Source of the DNA: Demequina sp. NBRC 110051
GTDB lineage: Bacteria; Actinomycetota; Actinomycetes; Actinomycetales; Demequinaceae
DNA length: 64,000 nucleotides
Direction of reading: 5' to 3'
Assembly: GCF_002090055.1 (NCBI RefSeq)
Contig: NZ_BBRH01000006.1
Span: 186,001 to 250,000 of the forward strand
Both the position numbers and the translations under genes were made by a program. The stretch's first letter is position 1. Every line of letters begins with the position of its first letter. Below the pieces are notes generated by a model that ran no database searches, was not told where the DNA came from, and saw nothing but the letters and a program-made list of their open reading frames with translations. Below, piece after piece: positions 53,634 to 62,411 of the stretch.

Positions 53634-54617
53634 ATGCAGACCAATTGGGTGCCAAAGATGGCACGTGAGGTATCCGCCATCGGCCAGGGATGCTGGCAGC
53701 TGGGCGCGGACTGGACAGATGTCGCCGACGACACCGCCCAGCAGATTCTCGAGGCCGCGGCCGACGCGGGCGTGACGTTCTTCGACACGGCCGATGTGTA
53801 TGGCGACGGCCGCTCGGAACGGGCCGTGGGCGCGTTTGTGGCGCGCCGGGCCGACCCGGCCATCACGGTCGCGACCAAGATGGGCAGGCGCGCCGACCCG
53901 CACGAGGCCTCCCAGTACACCCTCGACAACTTCCGGCGCTGGACCGATCGCTCGCGCGAGAACCTCGGCGTCGACACCCTCGACCTGGTGCAGCTGCATT
54001 GCCCGCCCTCCGAGGTCTTCGACGACCCGCAGACCTACGACGACCTTCGCACGCTCCAGCAGGAGGGGCGCATCGCCCGCTGGGGCGTCTCGGTCGAGAC
54101 GTGCGAGGAGGCGCTCGCCGCCCTGCGCGAGCCCGACCTCGCCTCGATCCAGATCATCGTCAACCTGTTTCGTCGCAAGCCCCTCGAGCAGGTGCTGGGC
54201 ACCGCGCGCGACGCGGGGGTGGGCATCATCGCCCGCGTGCCGCTCGCTTCGGGCCTGCTCTCGGGCAAGTACGACGAGCACACCACCTTCGGCGAGGGCG
54301 ACCACCGCACGTACAACCGCGAGGGCAAGGCGTTCGACGTCGGCGAGACCTTCTCCGGGGTGCCGTTCGAGGTGGGCGTCCGCGCCGCGCGCGACGTGGC
54401 GGCGCTCACGCCGCCGGACCGCACTACCGCCCAGATGGCGCTCGCCTGGCTGGTGCAGATGGGTGTCGCGACGGTGATCCCCGGCGCGTCGAACCCCGAC
54501 CAGGCAAGGGCCAACGCGGCCGCCGGCTCGCTCGAGGGGCTTGACGAGGAGCGCCGCGCGGCTCTCGCCAAGATCTACAACGACCAGATCCGCGAGTACG
54601 TCCACACACGCTGGTGA
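53634..54617 (+). CDS. Aldo/keto reductase
   Basis: A 327-aa NADPH-dependent TIM-barrel oxidoreductase. It has GVTFFDTADVYGDGRSERAVGAFV (catalytic Asp and Tyr), TVATKMGR (Lys), LVQLHCPPSEVF in the His position, and the cofactor loop ATVIPGASNPDQARANAAA. The substrate is not predictable. TAGGCT (53622-53627) lies 6 nt before the ATG (leaderless). Confidence 0.9.
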   Translation: MQTNWVPKMAREVSAIGQGCWQLGADWTDVADDTAQQILEAAADAGVTFFDTADVYGDGRSERAVGAFVARRADPAITVATKMGRRADPHEASQYTLDNFRRWTDRSRENLGVDTLDLVQLHCPPSEVFDDPQTYDDLRTLQQEGRIARWGVSVETCEEALAALREPDLASIQIIVNLFRRKPLEQVLGTARDAGVGIIARVPLASGLLSGKYDEHTTFGEGDHRTYNREGKAFDVGETFSGVPFEVGVRAARDVAALTPPDRTTAQMALAWLVQMGVATVIPGASNPDQARANAAAGSLEGLDEERRAALAKIYNDQIREYVHTRW

Positions 54618-54624
54618 GAGGGAT

Positions 54625-54649
54625 GGCCGATGCCGTGGTCGGCATCGGC
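54625..54649 (+). terminator. Hairpin from 14-base word and partial inverse copy
   Basis: GCCGATGCC at 54626-54634 pairs perfectly with GGCATCGGC at 54641-54649, loop GTGGTC. It starts 8 bp after the aldo/keto reductase stop. It is a shorter member of the paired-word hairpins. Confidence 0.7.
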
Positions 54650-54694
54650 AACCCGGCTCGCCTCCCGTAAGGGGTACCCTTCTAGGTGCCCCAC

Positions 54695-54770
54695 GCGCCT
54701 GTAGCTCAGGGGATAGAGCACCGCTCTCCTAAAGCGGGTGTCGACAGTTCGAATCTGTCCAGGCGCACCA
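54695..54770 (+). tRNA. tRNA-Arg (anticodon CCT)
   Basis: A 76-nt cloverleaf: acceptor GCGCCTG with CAGGCGC, D arm GCTCAGGGGATAGAGC, anticodon stem CCGCT/AGCGG with loop CTCCTAA, T arm ACAGTTCGAATCTGT. The 3' CCA is encoded. A -10-like TACCCT lies at 54675-54680. Confidence 0.96.
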
Positions 54771-54908
54771 CCCTTGGTGCGGCGCTGCCGCTTGCCGGGA
54801 GCAGGGGAGTGGCGTGGCCACCCAGGCGTGCAGACGCAGACCTCTACGGTGGTGGCATGGGGAACAAGAGCGAGGCCGATCCGAGCGCCATCGACACGGT
54901 GAGCAACG

Positions 54909-55268
54909 ATGGCACACGGCGTCCGTAGAGGCGTGGCGCTCACGGTAGCTGTTGCTCTTGCACTTAGCGGCTGTCGGCCCGAGGGCGGCGAGGCTGCGCT
55001 CCTGAATGAAAGCGGCCGGGATGACCTCATCTTGGTCAAGATCAACGCAAGAGAGCGCGAGCACTCCCCTCAGCTGTTGGACGAGGTCGGTTACTTCGAC
55101 ACGCAGTTCCACGATCGAGAGCTGCAGTGTTACGTCGCGTCGGATGGGCGCTCGGAGGTGCGCACGCCTGCCGGTGAGGTCTTTGCGCGACACGACTTTG
55201 CGGACAGATCTGTGTGCGAGGGCGAGACCATCGTGCTGGGCTCCGACGGCTCGCTTACCTGGCAGTAG
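54909..55268 (+). CDS. Small lipoprotein, unrecognised
   Basis: A 119-aa protein. The signal peptide MAHGVRRGVALTVAVALALSGC ends in lipobox LSGC. The mature part has several charged beta segments (LILVKINAREREHS, FDTQFHDRELQCYVASDGRSE) and two more Cys. No family is recognised. Codon use is more mixed than in nearby core genes, and the gene follows a tRNA, so recent acquisition is possible. The ribosome site is weak. The following 236 bp (55269-55504) show no gene. Confidence 0.6.
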   Translation: MAHGVRRGVALTVAVALALSGCRPEGGEAALLNESGRDDLILVKINAREREHSPQLLDEVGYFDTQFHDRELQCYVASDGRSEVRTPAGEVFARHDFADRSVCEGETIVLGSDGSLTWQ

Positions 55269-55504
55269 CGCGCCGGCGCGATGACGTCGCCTGCCGGTGC
55301 CGGGCCAGTTCCAGGCGCCTTTTCAGCGGCGACTGCCGCCGGTTTGACGAAAGCCCCGGCGAGGCTCACAATCTCTCCAACGGTGCACGTCGGCTGAAAA
55401 AGCGGGCGTGCACTGTCTGCATTTCGGCCTGCCTTGCGTGGCGCCGCCCGGCCAGCACGGCGTGGGTCACAGGAGCCTGTCAGTGAAGCGGATACCGTAG
55501 GGGA

Positions 55505-58500
55505 GTGGTGGACTACATCGGCCGAGCGCTCGTTTCCGACGCGCTCCAGGAATGGCGTGAACAGCTGCAGTCGCAGGCGACCGTCTCGCCTCTGCGCGAT
55601 CTGGTCGCGACCAGCGCCAACGTCATCGACCTCAGGCACTCGCACCCCTCGGGGCTCGCGCAGTTGTTCGCCGGCCGCCCCACCGCGCTCACCAGTTTGC
55701 TGCGCGACGAGGCCACGCGGGACACCGTCCTGCACCGCGGCCGCGTGATCCTCGAGGAGGCCGAGCGGGTCAAGGCCGCCACCGGCGCGTGGACGGGCGC
55801 CATCGCCATCGGCACGCTCGCGTGGCACGAGTCCGAGCGCGACGTCGAGATGCCTCTGCTGCTGCGCGCCGTCGACCTCGAGCGCCACCGTGAACGCGAC
55901 GTCCACCTCACGCTGCGCGACCACACCTGGATCAACCCCATCGTCGTCGCGCTGCTGCGCGAGCGCGCCGCCGCCGCGGGCGACGAGAACCCGCCCGAGC
56001 TGCCCCCCATCACGCCCGGCCGGGACTTCGACCCGCGTCCCCTGTGGGACGCGGTGCGCGCGCGCACGGATCTGCTGGGCGAGTCGCTCGCCGTGCGCGA
56101 CCGCCTGGTGCTCGGCGCCTACGAGGACCCCGAGCAGCGCCTGCTCGACGACCTCGACGACCTCGACTCGGTCATCTCGGCCTCGCCGATCATCGCGGCG
56201 GCCGCCGGCGATCGCGACGCTGTCGCGACACTGTCCGAGCCGCTTCCCGCCTTTCCCAAGGGCGACCGCGACCCCTTCGCCGAGCGTGGCGCGGGCGACC
56301 TCGACGACACCCAGTTCGCGGCGCTGGACTTGATCGCGACCGGTCGCGACGTGTTCCTCCAAAGCCCCCCAGGGGCCGATGCCGTGGGCACCGCGGCGGC
56401 CATCGGCGCCGATGGCGCCGCCTCCGGCCGTACCGTCGCCATCGTCAGCGGCGAGGAGGCTTCCCTCAAGGCGGTCTCCCGGCGCCTGGGCGCCATCGGG
56501 GCCGGCGACCTGGTCATCGACGGCACCGTACCCACGTGGAACACCGGGGCTCGTGCGCGCCTGCTCGAGGCCATCACCATGGGCACTCCACATGTGGACG
56601 ACACGGCGATGCGCCGCGCGGGCGAGGACCTGCTGCGCTCTCGCTCGGCCCTGCACCGCCGTTTCGACGCCCTGCACCGCTCGCACCGCCCGTGGGGCGT
56701 GAGTGCGTTCGAGGCCGTCCAGGCGATCGTGCGCATTACGACCTCCACGCCGGCCCCGGGTACCACCACGCGCCTGGGCACCGACGCCGCCGCGGTCGTG
56801 GCCGAGCACGGCTTCGCGTCCGTGGCCGCGGCCCTCGCCCGCACCCTCGCACCCGAGGGTGACGACGAGGCCGTCCAGGCCGAGCAGGCCGCCCACTCGG
56901 GCAGCGTCGAGACCGACGGCATGGACCCGTGGTGGACCGGGCACGCCGACGCGGAGCAGGCCCCACGCCTGGATGAGGCCCTCGCCTCGTTCCTGGGACG
57001 TTCCCTTCCTAAGATGCGGGCCGAGGCCGCCATCGCGGCGCACGAGACCGGGGTGGACGAGGCCGACTCGTTCGCGACCTGGGTCTCCCAGGTCGACATG
57101 TTCGCGTCGCTGCGCGAAATCCTCGAGATCTTCTCGCCCGCCGTATTCCACCGCTCGCTGCACGACCTGGTCGCGGCGACGGCGCCGCACGGCTCGTCCC
57201 GCTTTGTCGAGATGCCGCGGCGCGACCGTCGCGCGCTCATGCGCCGCGCCGTCGAGCTGCTGCGCCCCGGCCGCAGCAAGGACTCGCTCCACGACGACCT
57301 GGTGCGCGCCCATGACCTGGCACAGCAGTGGCGCGCCCACTGCTCGGCCGGCGGTTGGCCCGTGGTCCCCGACGACTACGACGTGTTCGTCGACCGGGTC
57401 GCGCGAGCCCGCGGCGAATGGGACACGATCGCCACGACCGTTGCGGCGGCGACGGGCGTCGACGACCTTCCCGAGCAGCCGTGGGACGACATGGTCGACC
57501 GCCTGGACCGGCTCGCGCTGGGCGTGCCCGGCTCGCTCGAGTCCTCCGAGGTGGCCGACGTCGACATCGACGTCGACCAGGGCGGCTTCGCGGCCCTGGT
57601 CGAGGACCTGCGCGAGCGTGGCGCGGGCCCCGAGCAGATCCGCCGCGACCTCGAGTTCGCCTGGTGGGCCGCGGCCTTCGACGCGATCGTGGGAGCCGAT
57701 GCGACCCTCACGGAGTACGGCGCCCTCGCCGCCGCCATGGAGGAGTTCCGCACCAAGGACGCGGTGTTCGCCGGCGCGCGCATCGGCCCGCTCATGCGTG
57801 CGGCGGCCGAGCGCCGCCGCAGCGCCATCGCCCGCCACCCCGACCTTGCCCGCGACCTCTTCGCGGCGCTCGTCGAGGGCGCCGACGCGTCCTTCAAGGA
57901 GCTGTGGCGCGACTTCGCCCCGCTCGTGACGGCGCTGCGACCGGTGATCCTCGCGAAGGCCGAGCAGGTCTCGCGCCTCGCCCCCGCGTCGCGGAGCATC
58001 GACCTCGCCGTCGTGGTCGGCGGCGAGTCGCTCGCGCTCGCGGAGCTGGTGCCGACCCTCGCCCGCGCCAAGCAGGTTGTCGTCGTCGGCGACGCCCAGG
58101 CCGCGACGCGGTCGGCCGTGGCCGCGCTCGCCGCCATGCTGCCGCGCGTGACCATGCACGCCGCACCCCAGCCGCGCGATCCGCGCGTGAGCGCGCTGCT
58201 GGCGGCGTCAGCCTACGGCCGCGCCCTGCCCACCCAGCCCGCCGCCCGCGGCCAGGGCCGCCTCACGGTGCGTCACATCGACGCGGTCGGCACTCCGGTT
58301 GCCGGAACCTCGACGGTGGAGTCCACGAAGGCCGAGGTCGACGCGGTCGTCGAGCACGTGGCGCGCGCCACCCACTCCGTGCCGCGCACCGACGTCGTGG
58401 TCGTCGCGGGCAACGATCTGCACGCCGCCCGCGTGCGCGACGCACTGGCTCAGCACGACGCCAAGCTCGCCTCGGTCGCCGTCGAGACCCTGGGCGAGGT

Positions 58501-59608
58501 CGCGGGCCACCACGCTCACGAGGTGGTGCTTACGCTCGGGTATGCGGCCGACTCGAGCGGCGAGGCCCCCACCCACCTGGGCGCGCTGTCGAGCGACTGG
58601 GGACGCCAGGCCCTGGTGCAGGCGCTCGTGTGTGCGAGCCACGACATCACGGTGCTCACCACCCTCAGCGAGGACGCGCTCGCGTCCATCGGCACCGCCG
58701 ACGCCGAGGGTGTCGAGGACCTGCGCGAGCTGATCCGCGCCTCGCGCGCCGAGCCCGTCGCACCCGAACGGCCCGAGCCCGCCCCATCCGACTGGCTGCT
58801 CGCGGACGTCGCGCAGCGCCTGCGCCGCGACGGCTACGCCGTTCACGTCCGCTACGGCACCGGCGCGGACGCCATCCCGATGGTGGTGGGCGGCCGCCAC
58901 GACCGCGACTACACCGTGGCCGTCGTCACAGACGAGGCGACCCCGGCCGGATCGGTGTCGCTGCGCGACCGCATCCGCCGCCAGCGCTCCGGGCTCGAGC
59001 GACTGGGCTGGCGTGTGGTGCCGCTGTGGACGCTCGACGTGTTCATGGACCCCGACTCCGCCGCGGCTCAGGTGCTCGCGGCGCTGCCCGAGAACGACAC
59101 CGCCGGCGAGGAGGTTCAGGAGTCGCTCGACCTGGGACTGCCCGAGGGTGAGCCCAGCCTGCCGCTGCCCGACCTCACGGAGCCCGAGCCGGCGCCCGCG
59201 CGCCCCGAGCCCGACGCCCTCACCATCGGCCTATCGACGTTGGCGGTGGCCGATGCCGTGGCCGCCTCCGCGCCCCAGGCGCCTTCCGCTGGAGAACCCG
59301 GGGACGCCGATCTGGCGGCGGCCGACGCGACCGAGGAGGAGCCCGTGAGCGAGCCAGAGCAGCCAGAGCAGCCAGAGCAGGAGAAGCCGGAGGCGGAGGC
59401 CGAAACTGAGCACACCGCCGAACCCGAGCCGAGCGAGGGTGCGCCGCAGATCAAGCCGGCCACGGCATCGGCCCGTCCGGCGCCCCGGGGCGCGGATCGT
59501 CCGCTGATCCCCACCAAGGCGTGGGAGGACTCGGACGAGGCATGGGGCGGGCGCGGCTCATCCTCGCGCGACGAGGAGATCCTGCGGGAAAAGCCCCCGC
59601 ACTGGTGA
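55505..59608 (+). CDS. Giant protein resembling SF1 helicase/REase family with eroded ATPase motifs
   Basis: A 1367-aa cytosolic protein. Its layout matches large actinobacterial Dna2/UPF1-like helicases with a C-terminal nuclease-like domain. The Walker A position (about 56350-56395) reads FLQSPPGADAVGTAA instead of QGPPGTGKT. The motif II-III region (about 58000-58110) reads IDLAVVVGGESLALAELVPTLARAKQVVVVGDAQAAT, with GGES in place of DEAS. A C-terminal part (about 58780-59090) has HVRYGTGADAIPM, RDYTVAVVTDEA, LRDRIRRQRSGLERLGWRVV, like the restriction-endonuclease fold attached to such helicases. The last 170 residues are Pro/Glu/Ala-rich. It is probably a pseudo-helicase. TACCGT lies 6 nt before the GTG. 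It contains three copies of the 14-base word. Confidence 0.75.
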   Translation: MVDYIGRALVSDALQEWREQLQSQATVSPLRDLVATSANVIDLRHSHPSGLAQLFAGRPTALTSLLRDEATRDTVLHRGRVILEEAERVKAATGAWTGAIAIGTLAWHESERDVEMPLLLRAVDLERHRERDVHLTLRDHTWINPIVVALLRERAAAAGDENPPELPPITPGRDFDPRPLWDAVRARTDLLGESLAVRDRLVLGAYEDPEQRLLDDLDDLDSVISASPIIAAAAGDRDAVATLSEPLPAFPKGDRDPFAERGAGDLDDTQFAALDLIATGRDVFLQSPPGADAVGTAAAIGADGAASGRTVAIVSGEEASLKAVSRRLGAIGAGDLVIDGTVPTWNTGARARLLEAITMGTPHVDDTAMRRAGEDLLRSRSALHRRFDALHRSHRPWGVSAFEAVQAIVRITTSTPAPGTTTRLGTDAAAVVAEHGFASVAAALARTLAPEGDDEAVQAEQAAHSGSVETDGMDPWWTGHADAEQAPRLDEALASFLGRSLPKMRAEAAIAAHETGVDEADSFATWVSQVDMFASLREILEIFSPAVFHRSLHDLVAATAPHGSSRFVEMPRRDRRALMRRAVELLRPGRSKDSLHDDLVRAHDLAQQWRAHCSAGGWPVVPDDYDVFVDRVARARGEWDTIATTVAAATGVDDLPEQPWDDMVDRLDRLALGVPGSLESSEVADVDIDVDQGGFAALVEDLRERGAGPEQIRRDLEFAWWAAAFDAIVGADATLTEYGALAAAMEEFRTKDAVFAGARIGPLMRAAAERRRSAIARHPDLARDLFAALVEGADASFKELWRDFAPLVTALRPVILAKAEQVSRLAPASRSIDLAVVVGGESLALAELVPTLARAKQVVVVGDAQAATRSAVAALAAMLPRVTMHAAPQPRDPRVSALLAASAYGRALPTQPAARGQGRLTVRHIDAVGTPVAGTSTVESTKAEVDAVVEHVARATHSVPRTDVVVVAGNDLHAARVRDALAQHDAKLASVAVETLGEVAGHHAHEVVLTLGYAADSSGEAPTHLGALSSDWGRQALVQALVCASHDITVLTTLSEDALASIGTADAEGVEDLRELIRASRAEPVAPERPEPAPSDWLLADVAQRLRRDGYAVHVRYGTGADAIPMVVGGRHDRDYTVAVVTDEATPAGSVSLRDRIRRQRSGLERLGWRVVPLWTLDVFMDPDSAAAQVLAALPENDTAGEEVQESLDLGLPEGEPSLPLPDLTEPEPAPARPEPDALTIGLSTLAVADAVAASAPQAPSAGEPGDADLAAADATEEEPVSEPEQPEQPEQEKPEAEAETEHTAEPEPSEGAPQIKPATASARPAPRGADRPLIPTKAWEDSDEAWGGRGSSSRDEEILREKPPHW

Positions 59609-59630
59609 GCGGCCCGAGCGGCCGCTCGGC

Positions 59631-59834
59631 TTAGCTGGCCGAGCCGGACTTGGCGGCGGCGCGCGAGTCGGTGCGGTAGAAGCCCGACCCCTTGAACGTC
59701 ACGCCGACGTTGCCGAAGACACGGCGCAGCTCGCCGGCACATTCGGGGCACGCCTCGAGGGCGGAGTCGTGGATGGACTGCACCGTGTCGAAGCGGTGCT
59801 CGCACGCGCGGCAGGCATAGGTGTACGTGGGCAT
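59631..59834 (-). CDS. FmdB-family zinc ribbon protein
   Basis: A 67-aa protein: MPTYTYACRACEHRFDTVQSIHD, then CPECAGELRRVFGNVGVTFKGSGFYRTD. Two CxxC pairs make a zinc ribbon, as in FmdB regulators and M. tuberculosis Rv0991c. It may have a redox-sensing or chaperone-like role. Minus-strand TAAGAT lies 6 nt before the ATG (leaderless). It sits next to the 5-FCL gene as in mycobacteria. Confidence 0.92.
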   Translation of the reverse strand: MPTYTYACRACEHRFDTVQSIHDSALEACPECAGELRRVFGNVGVTFKGSGFYRTDSRAAAKSGSAS

Positions 59835-59843
59835 GTGCGTATC

Positions 59844-60473
59844 TTACGCGGGCACGACGGTGGTCAGCTGCGGGGTGACCACCATGGTGCACGGCAGGTC
59901 GTGGTCCTCGCGTGGCAACAGCGACTCGCCCGGGCCGTGAAACTCCGAGGCGAAGGTGAGCGCGATCACGGGAACGCCGGGCCGTGCGAGCTCGAGCGCG
60001 CGGTCGTACCAGCCGCCGCCCTGGCCCAGGCGGGTGCCGGTGGCATCGGCCGCGAGCGCCGGCACCACGACGACGTCCGCGTCGCCCAGAGCGTCGAACG
60101 GGAGGAACTCTCCCGACGGCTCGGGTGGTCGGCCGGGGGCGCGCTCGATGAGGTCCTCGGCGCCGTGATACTCGGTCCAGCCGCGCTGGAGGCCGTCGCC
60201 CAGGCGGGGGATGAGGACGCGCACGCCGCGATCGTGCAGGGCGGAGATCAGCGGGAGCGTGCCCGGCTCATGCGGGCGGGACGCGTAGACCGACACACAG
60301 CGGGCATCGGCCACCGCAGGGATCTCGAGGACGCGATCGCGCAGGATCTCCGCGAGTTCCGCATTGCGCCGCTCCGAACGGTGCATGCGGTCCTTGCGAA
60401 TCGAGGCTCGCAGATGGGCCTTCTCTTCTTCCGGGGCGGGCGCACGGGTGCTGTGGGCCGACTGCGGTGTCAT
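59844..60473 (-). CDS. 5-formyltetrahydrofolate cyclo-ligase
   Basis: ATP-dependent conversion of 5-formyl-THF to methenyl-THF; 209 aa. It has the N-terminal helix LRASIRKDRMHRS, EYHGAEDLIERAPGRPPEP and the ATP/Mg motif GTRLGQGGGWYDRAL. The ATG at 60473 is chosen because minus-strand CACAAT lies 7 nt upstream (leaderless); a longer frame crosses that box. It is divergent from the MoeA-like gene. Confidence 0.92.
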   Translation of the reverse strand: MTPQSAHSTRAPAPEEEKAHLRASIRKDRMHRSERRNAELAEILRDRVLEIPAVADARCVSVYASRPHEPGTLPLISALHDRGVRVLIPRLGDGLQRGWTEYHGAEDLIERAPGRPPEPSGEFLPFDALGDADVVVVPALAADATGTRLGQGGGWYDRALELARPGVPVIALTFASEFHGPGESLLPREDHDLPCTMVVTPQLTTVVPA

Positions 60474-60571
60474 GGGTCCTATTGTGCCAGTGATGTGTGA
60501 CATTGCCGTGTCGTGTCCCTCACAGGTGCGATTGTTGCGGCTGGCTCGCACGCGGCACCACAATGGCCATC
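60474..60571. promoter_or_regulatory. Divergent leaderless promoters (5-FCL and MoeA-like)
   Basis: The 98-bp gap contains CACAAT on the minus strand (60486-60481), 7 nt before the 5-FCL ATG, and CACAAT on the plus strand (60559-60564), 7 nt before the MoeA-like ATG. The mirror-image use of the same -10 variant supports both start choices. Confidence 0.6.
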
Positions 60572-61777
60572 ATGACGACGCGGAGCCTGGCCGACCATCA
60601 CGCAGCGGTCGCCCAGGCCCTCGTTCCCAATCCCGTCATGGATGTGCTGATCGCCGACGCCCTGGGTGGCACGCTCGCGCATGACATCGTGGCGCGCCGC
60701 GACGTGCCGCCGTATCCGGTCGCCGCGTACGACGGCTACGCGCTGAGCGCGGCCGAGCTCACCCCCGGCGTCACGCTGCCCGTGTCCTACGACATCGACT
60801 TCTCCTCGCGCTCGCCGCGCACCCACATCCCCGGCACCGCCGCGCGCATCCCCACCGGTGCGCCGCTTCCGCGGGGGGCCGATGCCGTGGTCGCCTTGGC
60901 GGACACCGACGAAGGGATGGCTCGCGTGAGCGTGGCCCGGGCGGCCTTCGTAGGGGAGGGGGTGCTGCCTGCCGGCAGCGAGATCGAGGCAGGCTCCCTC
61001 GTGGTCGAGGCGGGCACACGCCTGGGCCCGCGCCAGGTGGCCGCCGCCGCGGCGCTGGGGATGCCGCGCCTGCACGTGCACCCCGTGCCCCGCGTGGTCG
61101 TGATTGCCGTGGGCGACGAGCTCATCGACCCGGGCGCGCGCAGCCTGGGCGGCGAGGTGGCCGACGCCGACAGTCACCTGCTGACCGGCATGATCCGCCG
61201 CGCGGGCGCCCAGGCGTTCCGGGTGGGACCCGTGCCCGACGACCCGGCATCGCTGCGCGCCGCGATCGAGGACCAGATGGTGCGTGCCGACGTCCTCATC
61301 ACCACGGGCGGACTATCGGGCGGGCCGCGAGACAACGTCGCGGCCGTGCTGAAGCGCCTGGGCCAGTTCGAGGTGGTCGACCTGGACGTGCGCCCCGGCG
61401 GGCGTCAGGGCCTCGGCGTGCTCGAGTTTGGTGACCGGACGCTTCCGGTCGTGGCGCTGCCGGGTAACCCCGGCGAGGCCGCGATCGGGTTCGAGGCCTG
61501 CGTGAGGCCCGCCCTGCGCGCCATGTGCGGGTACACGTCGCGCGAGCGTGAGACGGTGACCGCGCGCGCCACGCGCGACTGGTCGGTGCCGGCCGGCGCG
61601 GTGCGTGCCACCCCGGTGGTGCTCGACGACGTCGACGGCGAGGCTCTTGTGACGCCGCTGTTGTCGCCGCGCCTGTCCGTCATCGACATGGCGAGGGCCG
61701 ATGCCCTGGTGTGGTCGGGCGAGCAGGGTCTCGACGTGCGCGCGGGAGACTCCGTGCGCTGCGCGCTGTGGGGGTGA
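60572..61777 (+). CDS. moeA: MoeA/gephyrin-like molybdopterin molybdotransferase (possible Glp)
   Basis: A 401-aa MoeA-family protein with domains I-IV: AYDGYALSA near the start, GTAARIPTGAPLPRGADAVV, VAVGDELIDPG, DVLITTGGLSGGPRDN, VVALPGNPGEAAIGFEA, and a C-terminal beta barrel. MoeA inserts molybdate into molybdopterin. But the gene order MoeA-GNAT-small-membrane protein matches the corynebacterial glp-rimJ-glpR locus, where Glp is a gephyrin-like divisome factor that binds FtsZ. No other molybdenum cofactor gene is in the window, so the division role is a serious alternative. It contains the 14-base word at 60877-60890. Confidence 0.85.
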   Translation: MTTRSLADHHAAVAQALVPNPVMDVLIADALGGTLAHDIVARRDVPPYPVAAYDGYALSAAELTPGVTLPVSYDIDFSSRSPRTHIPGTAARIPTGAPLPRGADAVVALADTDEGMARVSVARAAFVGEGVLPAGSEIEAGSLVVEAGTRLGPRQVAAAAALGMPRLHVHPVPRVVVIAVGDELIDPGARSLGGEVADADSHLLTGMIRRAGAQAFRVGPVPDDPASLRAAIEDQMVRADVLITTGGLSGGPRDNVAAVLKRLGQFEVVDLDVRPGGRQGLGVLEFGDRTLPVVALPGNPGEAAIGFEACVRPALRAMCGYTSRERETVTARATRDWSVPAGAVRATPVVLDDVDGEALVTPLLSPRLSVIDMARADALVWSGEQGLDVRAGDSVRCALWG

Positions 61778-61781
61778 GCCC

Positions 61782-62357
61782 ATGCGTCCCGTCGAGCTGA
61801 CCCAGGATGGGGTCACCATCCGCGTGCTGCGCCGTTCGGACGAAGACCAGTGGCATGCGCTGCGCCGGCGCAATCGTGAATGGCTGCGCCCGTGGGAGGC
61901 CACGCTGCCGCCGGGAAGGAGCGAGCCGTCCCTGACCTTCACCGGCCTGGTGCGCCGCGAGAAGCGACAGTGGCGCGACAACACGGGCTACCCCTTCGTG
62001 ATCTCCGTGGGCGGGGAACTGGTGGGACGCGTCGCCGTGGCCGGGGTGCGGTGGGGCGCGGAATGCGGGGCGTCGATCGGTTACTGGGTCGACCAGGCGC
62101 ACGCCGGGCGAGGGATCGTGCCCACCGCCGTCGCGCTCGCGACCCAGCATGGCTTCGCGGCCGGCCTGCACCGCCTGGAGATCGCGGTGCGGCCGGAGAA
62201 CACTGCGTCGTTGCGTGTGGCCCACAAGCTGGGGTTCGTCGAGGAGGGCCTGCGCCGCTCCTATCTGTTTATTGATGGCGACTGGCGCGACCACCAGGTC
62301 TTCGTCCGCACTCAAGCCATGGCACGCATCGGCCGATATTGGGATTCAGGGCTCTGA
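61782..62357 (+). CDS. GNAT-family N-acetyltransferase (RimJ-like)
   Basis: A 191-aa acetyltransferase starting RPVELTQDGVTIRVLRRSDEDQW. The acetyl-CoA fold is visible in SIGYWVDQAHAGRGIVPTAVALATQHGF (the beta-bulge Q/RxxGxG/A region) and RLEIAVRPENTASLRVAHKLGFVEEG. It resembles RimJ/RimL protein N-terminal acetyltransferases. It begins 4 bp after the MoeA-like gene and is surely in its operon. Confidence 0.9.
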   Translation: MRPVELTQDGVTIRVLRRSDEDQWHALRRRNREWLRPWEATLPPGRSEPSLTFTGLVRREKRQWRDNTGYPFVISVGGELVGRVAVAGVRWGAECGASIGYWVDQAHAGRGIVPTAVALATQHGFAAGLHRLEIAVRPENTASLRVAHKLGFVEEGLRRSYLFIDGDWRDHQVFVRTQAMARIGRYWDSGL

Positions 62358-62411
62358 CACGCCGCGCGCCATCCCGGCTGTCGCGGGCCCGTGGCCGTAC
62401 CGTTCTGAGTC

